DNA of 64,000 nucleotides from Clarkia xantiana subsp. parviflora (lineage: Eukaryota > Streptophyta > Magnoliopsida > Myrtales > Onagraceae). The notes beneath the pieces are model-generated. The model saw only the letters and a program-made list of their open reading frames with translations, was not told the origin of the DNA and did not search any database. Below, in pieces: positions 1 through 9,344 of this stretch. Position 1 is the stretch's first letter. Each line of letters starts with the position of its first letter. The position numbers were made by a program, and so were the translations under genes. The stretch covers positions 18,486,747 through 18,550,746 of the forward strand of contig JAPTYO010000011.1 in the NCBI GenBank assembly GCA_036873135.1, given 5' to 3'.

Positions 1-79
1 TCGAAAACTGTTCACGAGACAGGCTCTCGGATGGCACTTAACGTTTCACAGGATAGGCTCCCGGAGGGCTCAGGTTAGA

Positions 80-645
80 CCAAAGATACGCTCCTGGTGG
101 GCGTCGAACTGGTAGTTTGAAATCTACCTCAAGATACGCTCTTGGGGGCGTCGAACTGGTAGTGTTTTTTCTACCTCAAGATACGCTCTTGGGGGCGTCG
201 AATCTGGTAGGTTGCAAATCTACCTCAAGATACGCTCCTGGGGGCGTCGAATTCGTAGTTTTTGGAAACCACTCTCAAGATACGCTCTTGGTGCGTCGAA
301 GTTCGTAGTGTAATGACTACTCTCAAGATACGCTCTTGGGGGCGTCGAAGGTCGTAGTATGAACACTACTCTCAAGATACGCTCCTGGGGGCGTCGAAGT
401 TCGTAGTTTTTGGAAACCACTCTCAAGATACGCTCTTGGTGCGTCGAAGGTCGTAGTGTAATAACTACTCTCAAGATACGCTCTTGGGGGCGTCGAAGGT
501 CGTAGTATGAACACTACTCTCAAGATACGCTCTTGGGGGCGTCGAATGTCGTAGTATGAAAACTACTCTCAAGATACGCTCTTGGGGGCGTCGAATGTCG
601 TAGTATGAAAACTACTCTCAAGATACGCTCTTGGGGGCGTCGAAC
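80..645. repeat. 49-bp tandem array in the 3' region of E1
   Basis: The core AAGATACGCTC recurs at about 84, 131, 178, 227, 277, 325, 374, 425, 473, 522, 571 and 620, giving 12 units of 47-51 bp. Each unit ends with GGGGGCGTCGAA and a short inverted pair GTAGT/ACTAC. The last three units are nearly identical, while those at the left end are more diverged, which suggests growth from one side. Short ORFs over the array only reflect the repeat and are not proposed as genes. Tandem arrays in this part of Tat elements are known and can seed satellites. Confidence 0.95.
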
Positions 646-941
646 CTGTCATTGACTTGAAGTCATATCTGTGTAAGGATAACTTCGTGATTATACCACT
701 ACATTACTGGAAAATACTTTTGAGTAACTTTTACTCCCTTAGGAGCATTCATGTTTTTGTACACGTGGGATGCCTTGGTGCACCAAGACATCCTTTGTAG
801 GAATCAAAGATAGTTGTAGAGTTGGAGTAACTTCGTGAGTTCTCCTTCTCAAAAGTTGTTTTTTGAAAATTTGGAAAGCTGGAACACGCAAAATGTGAAA
901 TATGAAACTAAAGGATATGGTCTTTTGCTTGTGCTTTCTTC
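646..941. other. 3' untranslated stretch of E1
   Basis: Between the tandem array and the pol stop codon there is AT-rich, single-copy-looking sequence. No ORF, polypurine tract or LTR start is visible here; the polypurine tract and 3' LTR must lie left of the array, outside the window. Confidence 0.6.
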
Positions 942-3900
942 TTATACGTAGTACTTCTTTAGGTGCTCTCCACTGAAGGTGTTTGTGGAGATATACCCCT
1001 CCCCATCTTCGAGGCGGTAAGCGTTTACGTAGGGAACTGACGCTATCTTGTATGGTCCTTCCCACTTCGGAGATAATTTTCTGACTTGGTCTAAGTGTGA
1101 GAACTCATTCCTTCTTAGTACCAGTTCTCCTACGTGGAATTGTCTCTCCTTGACTTGGCGGTTGTAGTATCTTGCTGAGACAAGGCGCATTCGTGTCTGC
1201 GCTTCTTCTGAATTCCACCTTTTATCCTCCACCATGTCTAAATCTAAAAGTCTTGCTTTGTTGTTCTCATGCTCCTCAAAGTACTTGGTCCTCAGTGATT
1301 GTACAGCTATTTCTGCTGGTGCCACCGCTTCAGTTCCGTACACTAGGCCAAATGGCGTTTCTCTTGTGGATATCTTTGGTGTTGTCCGCACTGCCCATAG
1401 AACATTTTCCAGCTCATCTACCCAACTTCCCTTGGTGGCGTGGAGTCGTTTCTTTAGGCCATCTAGCACTATCTTGTTTGCCGATTCTACCTGTCCGTTT
1501 GTCTGAGGGTGCTTTACTGATGCGAAACGGTGGTCTATATTCAGTCTTTCGCAATACCACTGCAATTTCTTGCTCTTGAATTGTGGGCCATTGTCACTTA
1601 TTATTGCTCTTGGCACCCCGTACCTCGAGACAATGTGAGATTGGATGAAATTGACGACTTGGTCGTCTGTTGTCTTCCCCATTGCCTTTGCTTCTATCCA
1701 CTTGGAGAAGTAGTCTATTGCAACAATTATGCAAGTCTTCTGACCTTTTGTTTTTGGTAGGGGGCCTATCAAATCAATCCCCCATTGCGCGAAAGGCCAG
1801 GCTCCTGAGATGGAGCTTAGCTTTGCTGGTGGGGCTGTTATATTTCTGGAGTACCTTTGGCAGTGATCACATTTTTGTACCAAGTCTGCTACTTCTTTGC
1901 TCATTGATGGCCAATAGTATCCTAGGTTGTAGACCTTTCGGCTTATTGACCGTGCTCCTTCATGGCACCCCGCATCTCCCTCATGGAGTTCTGCAAGCAC
2001 TCTCTCTGTTTCTGGGTATGCTATGCATTTGAGGAAAGGTGTGGAGTATCCTTTCTTGTAGAGTTCATTGTCCATCACTGCGTAATTCCTAGCCATCCTT
2101 TCAATCTTGACTGCTTCCACCTTATCTTTTGGGAGCTTTCCTTCCATGATGTATTGTCGCATTGGTGTCATCCAGGCTTCTGCTTCATCTATTGCTAGAA
2201 CCTCCATTTGTTCTATCACTGATTGCATTCTTTGCTCTACGAAGTGAACCTCTTTGCCTGCTTCTGCCCCTAAGGCTAGTTTACTTAAGGCGTCTGCCTC
2301 TTGGTTTTGTTCTCTTGGGACTGACTCAATGTCGAAGCTTTGGAAGCTCTTTATCAGGTCCTTGGCTTGCTGTAAGTATCTCTGCATGTTTTCGGACTTT
2401 GCAGTGTAGATTCCTTTCACTTGATTGACAACTAGTTGAGAATCACACTTGACCCTTAAATGCTTTGCCCCTACTCCTTTGGCTATTCTCAGGCCAGTTA
2501 TTAGTGCTTCGTACTCAGCCTCATTGTTTGTTGCCTTAAAGGTAAGTGCCATGGCATAGCGCATAGGTGTATCGCTGTTTGGTGGGTATAGTAAGAGGCC
2601 TGCACCTGAACCTCCTCCGTTGGATGACCCATCAGTATGCATCTCCCATAATTCTTCTGATTGTTTCTCCTGACTACTACTTGCCTCGCATGTAGTTTTG
2701 ACTTCTCCCAAGTCTTCGTCTGGATTAATTGCAGTGAATTCGGCGATAAAATCTGCTAGAGCCTGACCCTTTATGGCTGTTCTTGGGGCGAAATGAATGC
2801 GAAACTCACTTAGCTCAATTGCCCATTTGGTCAGTCTTCCCGATGTGTCTGGTCTCTGTAGGAGGTGTTTCAATGGTTGGTCTGTGAGGACTGTTACTTC
2901 ATGCCCATGAAAATACGGTCTCAACTTTCTTGCTGATATAATCAGTGCATAGAGGTACTTTTCTATTGGCAAGTAGTTGATCTCATACTTTGCCAATGTT
3001 TTGCTTACGAAGTATACCGGCAATTGTGCAGCGTTTTCTTCTTTAATTAGCACTGAGCTTACTGCCACATTGCTCACGGAGATGTAGAGGTAGAGGGGCT
3101 CCCCTGGTGTAGGCTTTGCTAAGGGCGGTAGTGTTTTTAGGTGTTGCTTGAGTTGCTGGAAGGCTTCCTCACATCTCGGTGTCCATTCAAATTTCTTGTT
3201 TGCCCTTAGTACCTCAAAGAAGGGTAATGCCTTGTCTCCTATTTTGGATAGGAATCTGTTAAGGGCTGCCAACCTCCCGTTCAGTCGTTGAACCTCTTTG
3301 TGCTTCGTAGGTGACTGCATTTCTTCAATTGCTTGAAGTTTTTCGGGGTTTACCTCTATGCCTCGCTGGCTTACCATGAAGCCTAAAAATTTCCCTGATT
3401 GCACCCCAAATGCGCATTTTTTCGGATTTAGACGGACTTGGTATTGCCTCATCCTCTCGAATGTTGAGCGAAGGTTCTCCACATGGTCCTTCTTCTCTTT
3501 GTATTTGACTATCATATCGTCCACATATGCCTCCATTGTCTTTCCTATCATGTCCCCAAAGATTTTGTTGACCATTCTTTGATATGTTGCTCCAGCATTT
3601 ATGAGTTCGAAAGGCATCACCGTGTAATGGTATATCTCGCTATCAGCATAGAATGCTGTGTGAGGGGCGTCCTCGGGGGCCATTTTTATCTGGTTGTATC
3701 CTGAGTATGCATCCATGAAGCTCATTAGTTGGTGACCTGATGTTGCATCCACTAACTGATCTATTCTTGGTAGCGGATATGAGTCCTTTGGGCATGCTTT
3801 GTTTAAGTCACGATAGTCGATGCACATTCTCCAACTTCCCCCCGGCTTCTTTACCAGTACTGGGTTTGCCACCCATGTCTGGAATCTGATTTCTTTGATG

Positions 3901-4868
3901 AACTTTGCCTTTAGTAGCTTTTCTACTTCTTCTTGGATAGCTATCTTTTTGCTTCCTCCCATTGGTCTCACCTTCTGTGTTGTTGGTCGCGTTGCCGCGT
4001 CTATATTGAGCTTGTGTGAGATTACCTCTTCTGATATTCCTGGCATATCGCTTGGTGACCAGGCGAACAGATCCTTGTATTCCCTTAGTAAAGCTACTAA
4101 GTGGTTTTCCTCTTCCTGAGATAAGGCAGTCCCGATTTTGGCCTTCCTATCGGGTTCTTCTATGAGTATCTCTTTTAGTTCCTCCATGGGGGCTGGTCTT
4201 CCATGATCTTCTCTTGGGTCCTCATCTACTAGTAGGACTTCTCTTGTTTTCTTCCTCTTGCCTAGTGCAATCCTTGCACATTTCCTTGCTACCTTCTGGT
4301 TACCTTTTACTTCCCCTATTCCTTGGCTTGTGGGGAATTTCATTTTCTGATGTAGTGTTGATGGTACCATACCCCACTTGTTGATTGTAGTGGTACCCAG
4401 GACCCCATTGTACTCCTCCATTTCTTCTGTGATGAAGAATGGGACATCAATCTTTAGCTGCCTCTGGCCTGTACCCAGTGTCACAGGTAGTGTGACTGCC
4501 CCCAGTGGGTATGTTGGCTCTCCTGAAAATCCTACCAAGGGGGAGTGAACCTGTTTTATGCTACTTGGCCTTACTCCTAGTATGTTGAGGACTTTTTTGC
4601 TAATGATGTTGGGTGAGCTTCCACTGTCTACTAGGATTCTTCCAATGTCCATATCAGTGATCTTCATTGTTATGACCAGGGCATCCTTGTTGTCTGGTAA
4701 CACATGCTCCATGTCTCTTCTTGAAAATTCTATTATGTCTTCTCTCTTTCCTTCTGCTTGTTCTTCCTTTGGCTTAGGGTCCCCTAACTCTGCCATATAT
4801 GCTTCTCTGGCATTCGCTGACTCTCCTCCAGCTCCATAACCCCCATGAATGACATATACGCCTGCCAT
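942..4868 (-). CDS. pol: Tat-lineage pol polyprotein (PR-RT-RH-aRH-INT), gag absent
   Basis: This 1308-residue ORF has no stop or frameshift. Domains in order: aspartic protease with DSGSS at 81-85; reverse transcriptase at about 320-500 with FMDAYSGYNQ (catalytic D386) and YVDD at 448-451; a retroviral-type RNase H at about 590-710; a second, plant/archaeal-type RNase H at 740-865 (HTDGSS, NNEAEYEAL, CDSQLV, EADALSK); integrase HHCC finger (H962, H969, C1000, C1003); integrase core D1032, D1092, E1128; C-terminal part ending FSGEHLKKYYV. The RT has PFELINAGATYQ where E4 has PFGLINAG, a G-to-E change next to the active site. The product would mature proteins, copy RNA to DNA and insert it. 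Its first residues correspond to the middle of the E4 gag-protease ORF (the IHGG motif), and the start lies only 32 bp from the primer site, so gag was removed by deletion. Translation would therefore start at an internal methionine. Confidence 0.93.
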   Translation of the reverse strand: MAGVYVIHGGYGAGGESANAREAYMAELGDPKPKEEQAEGKREDIIEFSRRDMEHVLPDNKDALVITMKITDMDIGRILVDSGSSPNIISKKVLNILGVRPSSIKQVHSPLVGFSGEPTYPLGAVTLPVTLGTGQRQLKIDVPFFITEEMEEYNGVLGTTTINKWGMVPSTLHQKMKFPTSQGIGEVKGNQKVARKCARIALGKRKKTREVLLVDEDPREDHGRPAPMEELKEILIEEPDRKAKIGTALSQEEENHLVALLREYKDLFAWSPSDMPGISEEVISHKLNIDAATRPTTQKVRPMGGSKKIAIQEEVEKLLKAKFIKEIRFQTWVANPVLVKKPGGSWRMCIDYRDLNKACPKDSYPLPRIDQLVDATSGHQLMSFMDAYSGYNQIKMAPEDAPHTAFYADSEIYHYTVMPFELINAGATYQRMVNKIFGDMIGKTMEAYVDDMIVKYKEKKDHVENLRSTFERMRQYQVRLNPKKCAFGVQSGKFLGFMVSQRGIEVNPEKLQAIEEMQSPTKHKEVQRLNGRLAALNRFLSKIGDKALPFFEVLRANKKFEWTPRCEEAFQQLKQHLKTLPPLAKPTPGEPLYLYISVSNVAVSSVLIKEENAAQLPVYFVSKTLAKYEINYLPIEKYLYALIISARKLRPYFHGHEVTVLTDQPLKHLLQRPDTSGRLTKWAIELSEFRIHFAPRTAIKGQALADFIAEFTAINPDEDLGEVKTTCEASSSQEKQSEELWEMHTDGSSNGGGSGAGLLLYPPNSDTPMRYAMALTFKATNNEAEYEALITGLRIAKGVGAKHLRVKCDSQLVVNQVKGIYTAKSENMQRYLQQAKDLIKSFQSFDIESVPREQNQEADALSKLALGAEAGKEVHFVEQRMQSVIEQMEVLAIDEAEAWMTPMRQYIMEGKLPKDKVEAVKIERMARNYAVMDNELYKKGYSTPFLKCIAYPETERVLAELHEGDAGCHEGARSISRKVYNLGYYWPSMSKEVADLVQKCDHCQRYSRNITAPPAKLSSISGAWPFAQWGIDLIGPLPKTKGQKTCIIVAIDYFSKWIEAKAMGKTTDDQVVNFIQSHIVSRYGVPRAIISDNGPQFKSKKLQWYCERLNIDHRFASVKHPQTNGQVESANKIVLDGLKKRLHATKGSWVDELENVLWAVRTTPKISTRETPFGLVYGTEAVAPAEIAVQSLRTKYFEEHENNKARLLDLDMVEDKRWNSEEAQTRMRLVSARYYNRQVKERQFHVGELVLRRNEFSHLDQVRKLSPKWEGPYKIASVPYVNAYRLEDGEGYISTNTFSGEHLKKYYV

Positions 4869-4900
4869 CTAGCTGGTGATAATTAGGCTTTCTGTCCGAA

Positions 4901-4919
4901 GCCCACAGACGGCGCCAAG
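4901..4919 (-). other. primer binding site of E1
   Basis: On the minus strand this reads CTTGGCGCCGTCTGTGGGC, directly inside the LTR end. The core TGGCGCCGTCTGTGGG is shared with E4 (60622-60640) and E5 (41278-41296). Its first bases, TGGCGCCGT, would pair with a tRNA 3' end of the Asp type. Two extra bases separate it from the LTR here, unlike in E4. Confidence 0.85.
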
Positions 4920-5216
4920 TGTTAGGTTATGAGATCTAGGTCAACGGGTGGTCGGCTTTGATCTCGCTCCTTACTGGGGATGTGTGTGATCCGGTATTCC
5001 TGAGTTGTCTTGTCTTAGCCTATGTCCTTCCTTCCTTTCTCCTTCTATCCTGCAGAAGGGGCAGTACCAGACACGGAGGGGGGGGGGGGGGGGTGGTGCC
5101 TGGTGAACCCTCTCCGATGCCTAAGTCAGTATTCTTCTTAGAGAGATAAACTAGAGAGATGTCAGAGCAAAATAATCCAAACTGCCAAGATCCCCTAATG
5201 AGTTGTGAAGGTGGGG

Positions 5217-5224
5217 TATTTATA
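5217..5224 (-). promoter_or_regulatory. TATA box of the E1 LTR promoter
   Basis: On the minus strand this reads TATAAATA within GCCTATAAATACCCC. It is placed as expected for an LTR with U3 at the high-coordinate end, about 300 bp from the LTR's 3' end. Confidence 0.75.
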
Positions 5225-5415
5225 GGCAACGGTGTCATTAAGGTGGCTTAATGACATCGTTAACCTTTAAACAAAATTAATTAACCTTTATACGCATAAT
5301 TAAGACCTTAGGATACGGAGAAGGTAGGCGGAGTGAACCGAGTGTGGGAGTCCAAAAATGGTGCCGGGGCCCTTGGGGGGGGGGGGGGGGGGAGAAATCC
5401 GACCCCCAAGGGTAG

Positions 5416-5575
5416 GGGTTGGGTGAGGGCACCCAACCCCTCCTAGGGAGGATGGGGTTGGCCAACCCCATCCCTCCTAGGAGAGATCGGGTTGGTCCAC
5501 CCGATCTCCCCTAGGAGAGATCGGGTTGGCTGACCCGATCTCTCCTAGGGGAGGTCGGGTGTGGCCACCCAACCT
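5416..5575. repeat. five palindromes in E1 U3
   Basis: A series of 22-25-bp near-perfect palindromes lies head to tail: around 5416-5440, 5451-5472 (GATGGGGTTGGCCAACCCC plus ATC), 5486-5507, 5520-5541 (both GATCGGGTTGG...ACCCGATC) and 5555-5575. They are separated by TCCTAGG-type spacers that are themselves palindromic. Each could form a hairpin in DNA or RNA. The series lies upstream of the TATA box in sense orientation, where LTR enhancers sit. Confidence 0.85.
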
Positions 5576-5919
5576 CACCTAGGTGAGTTTGCCTCGGCCG
5601 GACGAGCGCTCCGGCCTCGTCCGAGCCGTTGATGTGTTCGCGCAGTGTTCGGGTTGAAGTTTCGGTTTACAATCGTTAATGGGACGATAAAAATACAACG
5701 GTTTGGAAGTCAACGGGTTCAAATTGGGCGTATATCCATCAATAACCACTTGGTGTATCCGTTAGGTGCTTCATATGTGAGGTGGTAGATCTCGCATTGA
5801 CATGTCGACACGCGTGCGAGGTGTTGCGCTTATAGCAGCTTATGCTTAGAATTTGGAAGCGAATCGCTGCCCCTTGTTGATGTGTCAAAGCACGCGCGCG
5901 TTGCGCCATGTACGTTGCT

Positions 5920-6310
5920 ATTATACTTAATTTCTGAACGAGAGGTGTTGCTCACCTTCTTAGTGCATCAATGTGCGCGTGCCGCGCTAGGTGTCTCCAT
6001 ACTTAGTTTTTGAACAAGAGGTGTTGCTCACCCTCCTAGTGTGTCGACGCGCGCGTGTGCTACGCTTAGCGTCTCCATACTTAGTTTTTGAATGAGATGT
6101 GTTGCTCACCCTCCTAGCGTGTCATTGAGCGCGTGTGCTACGCTTAGCGTCTCCATACTTAGTTTTTGAAAGAGAGGTGTTGCTCACCCCCTAGTGTGTC
6201 GACGCGCGCGTGTGCTACGCTTAGCGTCTCCATACTTAGTTTTTGAATGAGAGGTGTTCCTCACCCTCCTAGTAAGTCGACGCGCGCGTGTGCTACGCTT
6301 AGTATGGTGG
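5920..6310. repeat. 76-78-bp tandem array in E3
   Basis: The motif ACTTAGTTTTTGA recurs at about 5925 (variant), 6001, 6079, 6157 and 6233, so about five units of 76-78 bp. Each carries a run of alternating CGCGCGCGTG and a GTTGCTCACC box. A shorter version of the same array is in E2 at 18370-18610. A 115-residue minus ORF across it is a by-product of the repeat. Confidence 0.88.
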
Positions 6311-6913
6311 CTCTTGCGAACTTTGTAAGCTGGCGATCTTAGAATAACACTGTTACAGTATGATTTTCCGTAGCGTTTCCCACGGAGTTGTCGTAGCAAG
6401 GTCGACGCGTGTATGAATGGGTGTTTCCTTTCTCGTAACGAGTTGTGGAGGCGAGAGTATGCGAGTTGTATCAAGTCTTTCAGTCTTTGTCCCTTAGTAG
6501 AGGCTGCGTACTCCCTTAGCTTTTCATCCATAGCTGTTTGTTGGGTATTAGTGAAGTGGAGTTCTTAGTTCTGATTTGTGACCGCGTCCCATCGCTTTAT
6601 CAATTATTGGAGTGATTACCGCTTCTTGTGATATCTTGTGTTGTTCCTGTCGATTAAACTCCTCTTCGGCCGAAGGTGAAGCGATCCGACCTCAAGATCC
6701 GGCCCTTAAGCGACTCCAAGAGATCGAAGTCTACAAGTTTCAGCGACTTACGAGGATTTGTTCCCGTGATAAATGGAAGACAATTGAGGTTGGAGGTCGT
6801 TTGTCTATCTTTCCTGCCCCCGGTTAAGGGACCGACCATTGGAGGATGATCCGATTCACGTAGGTACGTTCCGTTGAACTTGTTGTGTTTATCCGTGCTT
6901 TGGTAGGAGTTAC

Positions 6914-7764
6914 ATGACTCGCTGCGCTGGTGCGCAACGACTTAGGAGCGGGAACCCTTTTGCTGTTGGGGATCCCCGATCTGCCAAGAAGGCGCACTTG
7001 AGTACTCCCGAGTTGGGAGTGCGTGTGCTTCAGCGAATTATCCCTCCTGGTGATCAGAGGGTTCGTCCTAGTGAGCTTGAGGACACCCGCGCATATGCTG
7101 AGGGCGCGCTGACATGCCTTGCGCCAGTGAGTAGTCATCCTTACTCTTTTATAACTTGTATGCGTATTTGCATTGTTGTTATAACTTGTTTTTTGTTGGA
7201 TGTTGTATTGCGCTATAGGTTGTTTTCGACGTGGTAAACCTTTCCTCCTTGGTAATTGAACTTACTGAGGAGAAGAAGGCTCTTCTCTTAGAGGCGGGTG
7301 CCTCAGTTCGCCGGGCTCGAGTTGTTGCACTTGAGTCCGATGTGACTGTCCTTCATAAGAAGATTGCTAATGTTGGCGAGGTGCATGTCACTGCCTTGCA
7401 GGCTGTGCAGGAGAGCGCACATACAGAAAGGAAGGAGGTTGCCCTTGCCGAGTACAAGAGTTTGCAATCATTTCACGATGATGTTCGGGCAGGTGCCGAT
7501 GACTTCATGTATGACTTTTCAGAGGACTTTATTGAGAAGGTATGCTCAATTTCCCCCGACTTTCCCTTTGATAATTTGGGTATATTTGGAGAGTTTTCCA
7601 CTAGTCACGTGGCGGCATTGCGCCTCCGAGATGCGGCTGCTCCTTGCATTGACGTGGTGTTTGATGCTGACGGGGATGTCAGCGTTGTTGTGGAGTCTAC
7701 TCAGGACGAGGTTGTGGCGAAGCCATCTGGTAGTGTTGATGCGCCTGACATGGCGTTAGGTTGA
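6914..7764 (+). CDS. antisense gene of E3, 3' exons (coiled coil + PDFxF motif)
   Basis: Two exons can be joined: 6914-7126 and 7219-7764. The intron (7127-7218, 92 bp) has GTGAGT...GCTATAG borders, and both exons stay in the same frame (phase 0). Exon one includes TPELGVRVLQRIIPPGDQRV; exon two gives a coiled coil (LTEEKKALLLEAG onward), then YDFSEDFIEKV and SPDFPFDNLG, then an acidic tail to the TGA. E2 carries the same exons at 16838-17766 but with 78 nt more in the last exon, so E3 has an in-frame deletion in the coiled coil. An upstream exon near 6660-6859 is likely (donor GTAGGT at 6860), but there a stop (TAA at 6825) interrupts the frame. The N-terminal domain seen in E4 and E5 was not found. 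The gene runs opposite to its host element. Function is unknown; the ATG used may be internal. Confidence 0.6.
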
Positions 7765-8149
7765 TTGTTGGTTACTTATCAGACCTTTGTATATAGTTTC
7801 GCTCCCCGTGTCGGGTTGAGGTTGTGTTTGGGGTGTTGCCCCCTTGAACCCTTTATCCTTATGCTTTGATGTTTGACGTTGTAATATAGACCTGTCATAG
7901 ATGTTTTAGTTATGCATGATAACTTATTAGTAATCTTTCATACCTTTGTTATCATAGTTGTCCATATGGTTTGGACTGTAGAGTAGAGTTGAGACTCGTC
8001 GTCTAATTGGGTATAGTATCCGTAGTTGTAGTAAGGAGACGTCACTCCCTGTGCTTGCGCGCCCCTCTTTGTTATCTTAAGGCACGACGTAATACATAGG
8101 TGCGAGTTGAGTATATAAGTAGTATGCTTGCCGTATTTCATGGCTAGTA
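7765..8149. other. E3 sequence, no gene
   Basis: This follows the stop of the antisense gene and probably includes its 3' untranslated region. No ORF of substance or RNA gene is visible; the stretch is shared with E2 at 16450-16837. Confidence 0.5.
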
Positions 8150-8295
8150 ACGCGCAAGGCTTTGCAATGGTACTTGGCATTTATGAGTAGTAATGCACAA
8201 GACCCTTATCCCAGTACTTGGCATTTGTGAGTAGTAATGTGCAAGACCCTTATCCCGGTACTTGGCATTTGTGGGTAGTAATGCGCAAGACCCTT
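8150..8295. repeat. 44-bp tandem repeat, three units
   Basis: TACTTGGCATTT followed by GAGTAGTAATG and CAAGACCC occurs at about 8172, 8216 and 8260, a period of 44 bp. The E2 counterpart is at about 16380-16490. Confidence 0.85.
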
Positions 8296-8334
8296 TCATG
8301 TACGTAGGCGAGTCGTTTTGACGAGGCGCGATTT

Positions 8335-9045
8335 TAGTTTTTACCGTCTCTTAGTCCACTCTAAGGCGACGTTGTGACAAGACGCTACTTGTTAGTTTGG
8401 TGTGTTTTTCCATCCGTTAGTTGGGAACACCCCGCGTAACATTGTTGCAGGCTGTTCTGTTGGCTAATTCATTTACTTGCCCTGCGATGCTAGTGTGCCT
8501 CCACTTGGTTATTCCAAGGGGCAGAACAAAGTTCGTGTAATACGCCTTGTATTTTTTTACCGTCTTTTGGGCCATTCCAAAACGACGTTATGGAAAGATA
8601 CGACTTGCTAATTTGGATGTGTTTTACGTCCGCTACTTGGGTACCCCCGTCGTAGCGTTGAGGCAAGATGTTCCTTGGCTATTCCATGTACTTACCTTGC
8701 GATGCTAATACGCCTCCACTTGGTTATTCCAAGGGGTGAAACATAGGTCGTGTAATACGCCTTATAGTTTTTACCGTCTTTTGGGCCATTCCAAAGCGAC
8801 GTTGTTAGCAAGACACGACTTACTAATTTGGATGTGTTTTATTTCCACTACTTGGGAACCCCCGTCGTAGTGTTGTGGCAATGTGTTCTGCTGGCTAACC
8901 CATGTACTTACCTTGTGATTATACGACACCTCTACTTGGTTATTCTAAGGGGCTGTAAAAGACCGCGTTACACGACTTGCAGTTTTTTCCGTCTCTTGGT
9001 CCATTCCAAGGCAACGTTGTGGCAAGGCACGACTTGATAAATTGG
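8335..9045. repeat. 214-bp tandem repeat, three to four units
   Basis: The box TTACCGTCT recurs at about 8341, 8557, 8771 and 8983 (TTTCCGTCT). Each unit also contains CCACTTGGTTATTCCAAGGGG-type and GCTACTTGGG-type boxes. The period is 212-216 bp. E2 has about two and a half units at 15790-16340. No coding capacity is evident. Confidence 0.88.
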
Positions 9046-9280
9046 GATGGCGGAACGAACCGGGGAACAATTCATTTATTCCGATAAATTATGAGCTAAC
9101 CCTACAACTGAAGTAGATATTGAAAGAGTTAATATTCGCCCGCGAAGGGTTTTATTAGATTACTCAATCTTGTTCTATAAGTGTTTTGTTTCCGTTACTT
9201 GTTCACGTCCCAAGTAACGTTTTACAAGACTCAACTTGTAGGTTTGGTGAGTTTTTGATGCATTGCGTATAACGATGATC

Positions 9281-9320
9281 TCAGGATACGCTCCTGCCGG
9301 CGTAGAAGGTGTGTAGTAAT
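9281..9320. repeat. single copy of the E1 49-bp monomer inside E3
   Basis: CTCAGGATACGCTCCTG followed by GGCGTAGAAGG and GTAGTAATG matches the E1 array unit (CTCAAGATACGCTCTTG, GGCGTCGAAGG, GTAGTATG). The same single copy is in E2 at about 15700-15735 in opposite orientation. Relative to element orientation the monomer points the same way in E1 and E3. Confidence 0.75.
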
Positions 9321-9344
9321 GAAAGCTACTTGTGTTTAGTAGTA

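Larger units (their letters stand above)
1..5741 (-). mobile_element. E1: Tat-lineage Ty3/gypsy element, cut by window edge
   Basis: On the minus strand the order is 5' LTR (4920-5741), primer binding site (4901-4919), one pol ORF (942-4868), a 3' untranslated stretch and a 49-bp tandem array (80-645). The 3' LTR should lie beyond base 1. The host is element E3: right of the LTR, from 5742, the sequence matches (reverse complement) E2 around 18783, and the 5-bp target duplication is expected to be ATAAC (5742-5746), whose partner is outside the window. The two RNase H domains in pol place it in the Tat lineage of non-chromoviral Ty3/gypsy elements. Gag is missing, so the element cannot make its own particle. 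Confidence 0.88.
4920..5741 (-). repeat. 5' LTR of E1 (822 bp)
   Basis: In sense orientation it starts TGATGGATATACG and ends CCTAACA, so it has TG...CA ends. The start TGATGGATAT is shared with the LTRs of E2 and the solo LTR at 30112, which makes these related families. It contains a TATA box (5217-5224), runs of 16 G (5078-5093) and 18 G (5375-5392), and five palindromes in U3 (5416-5575). Only one LTR is in the window, so its age cannot be judged. Confidence 0.88.

Noticed and set aside
220..523. Overlapping minus ORFs over the 49-bp array
   Set aside because: They simply translate the tandem repeat and show no start context or family resemblance.
1172..2428. Series of plus ORFs opposite E1 pol
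   Set aside because: Shadows of a long intact coding frame on the minus strand.
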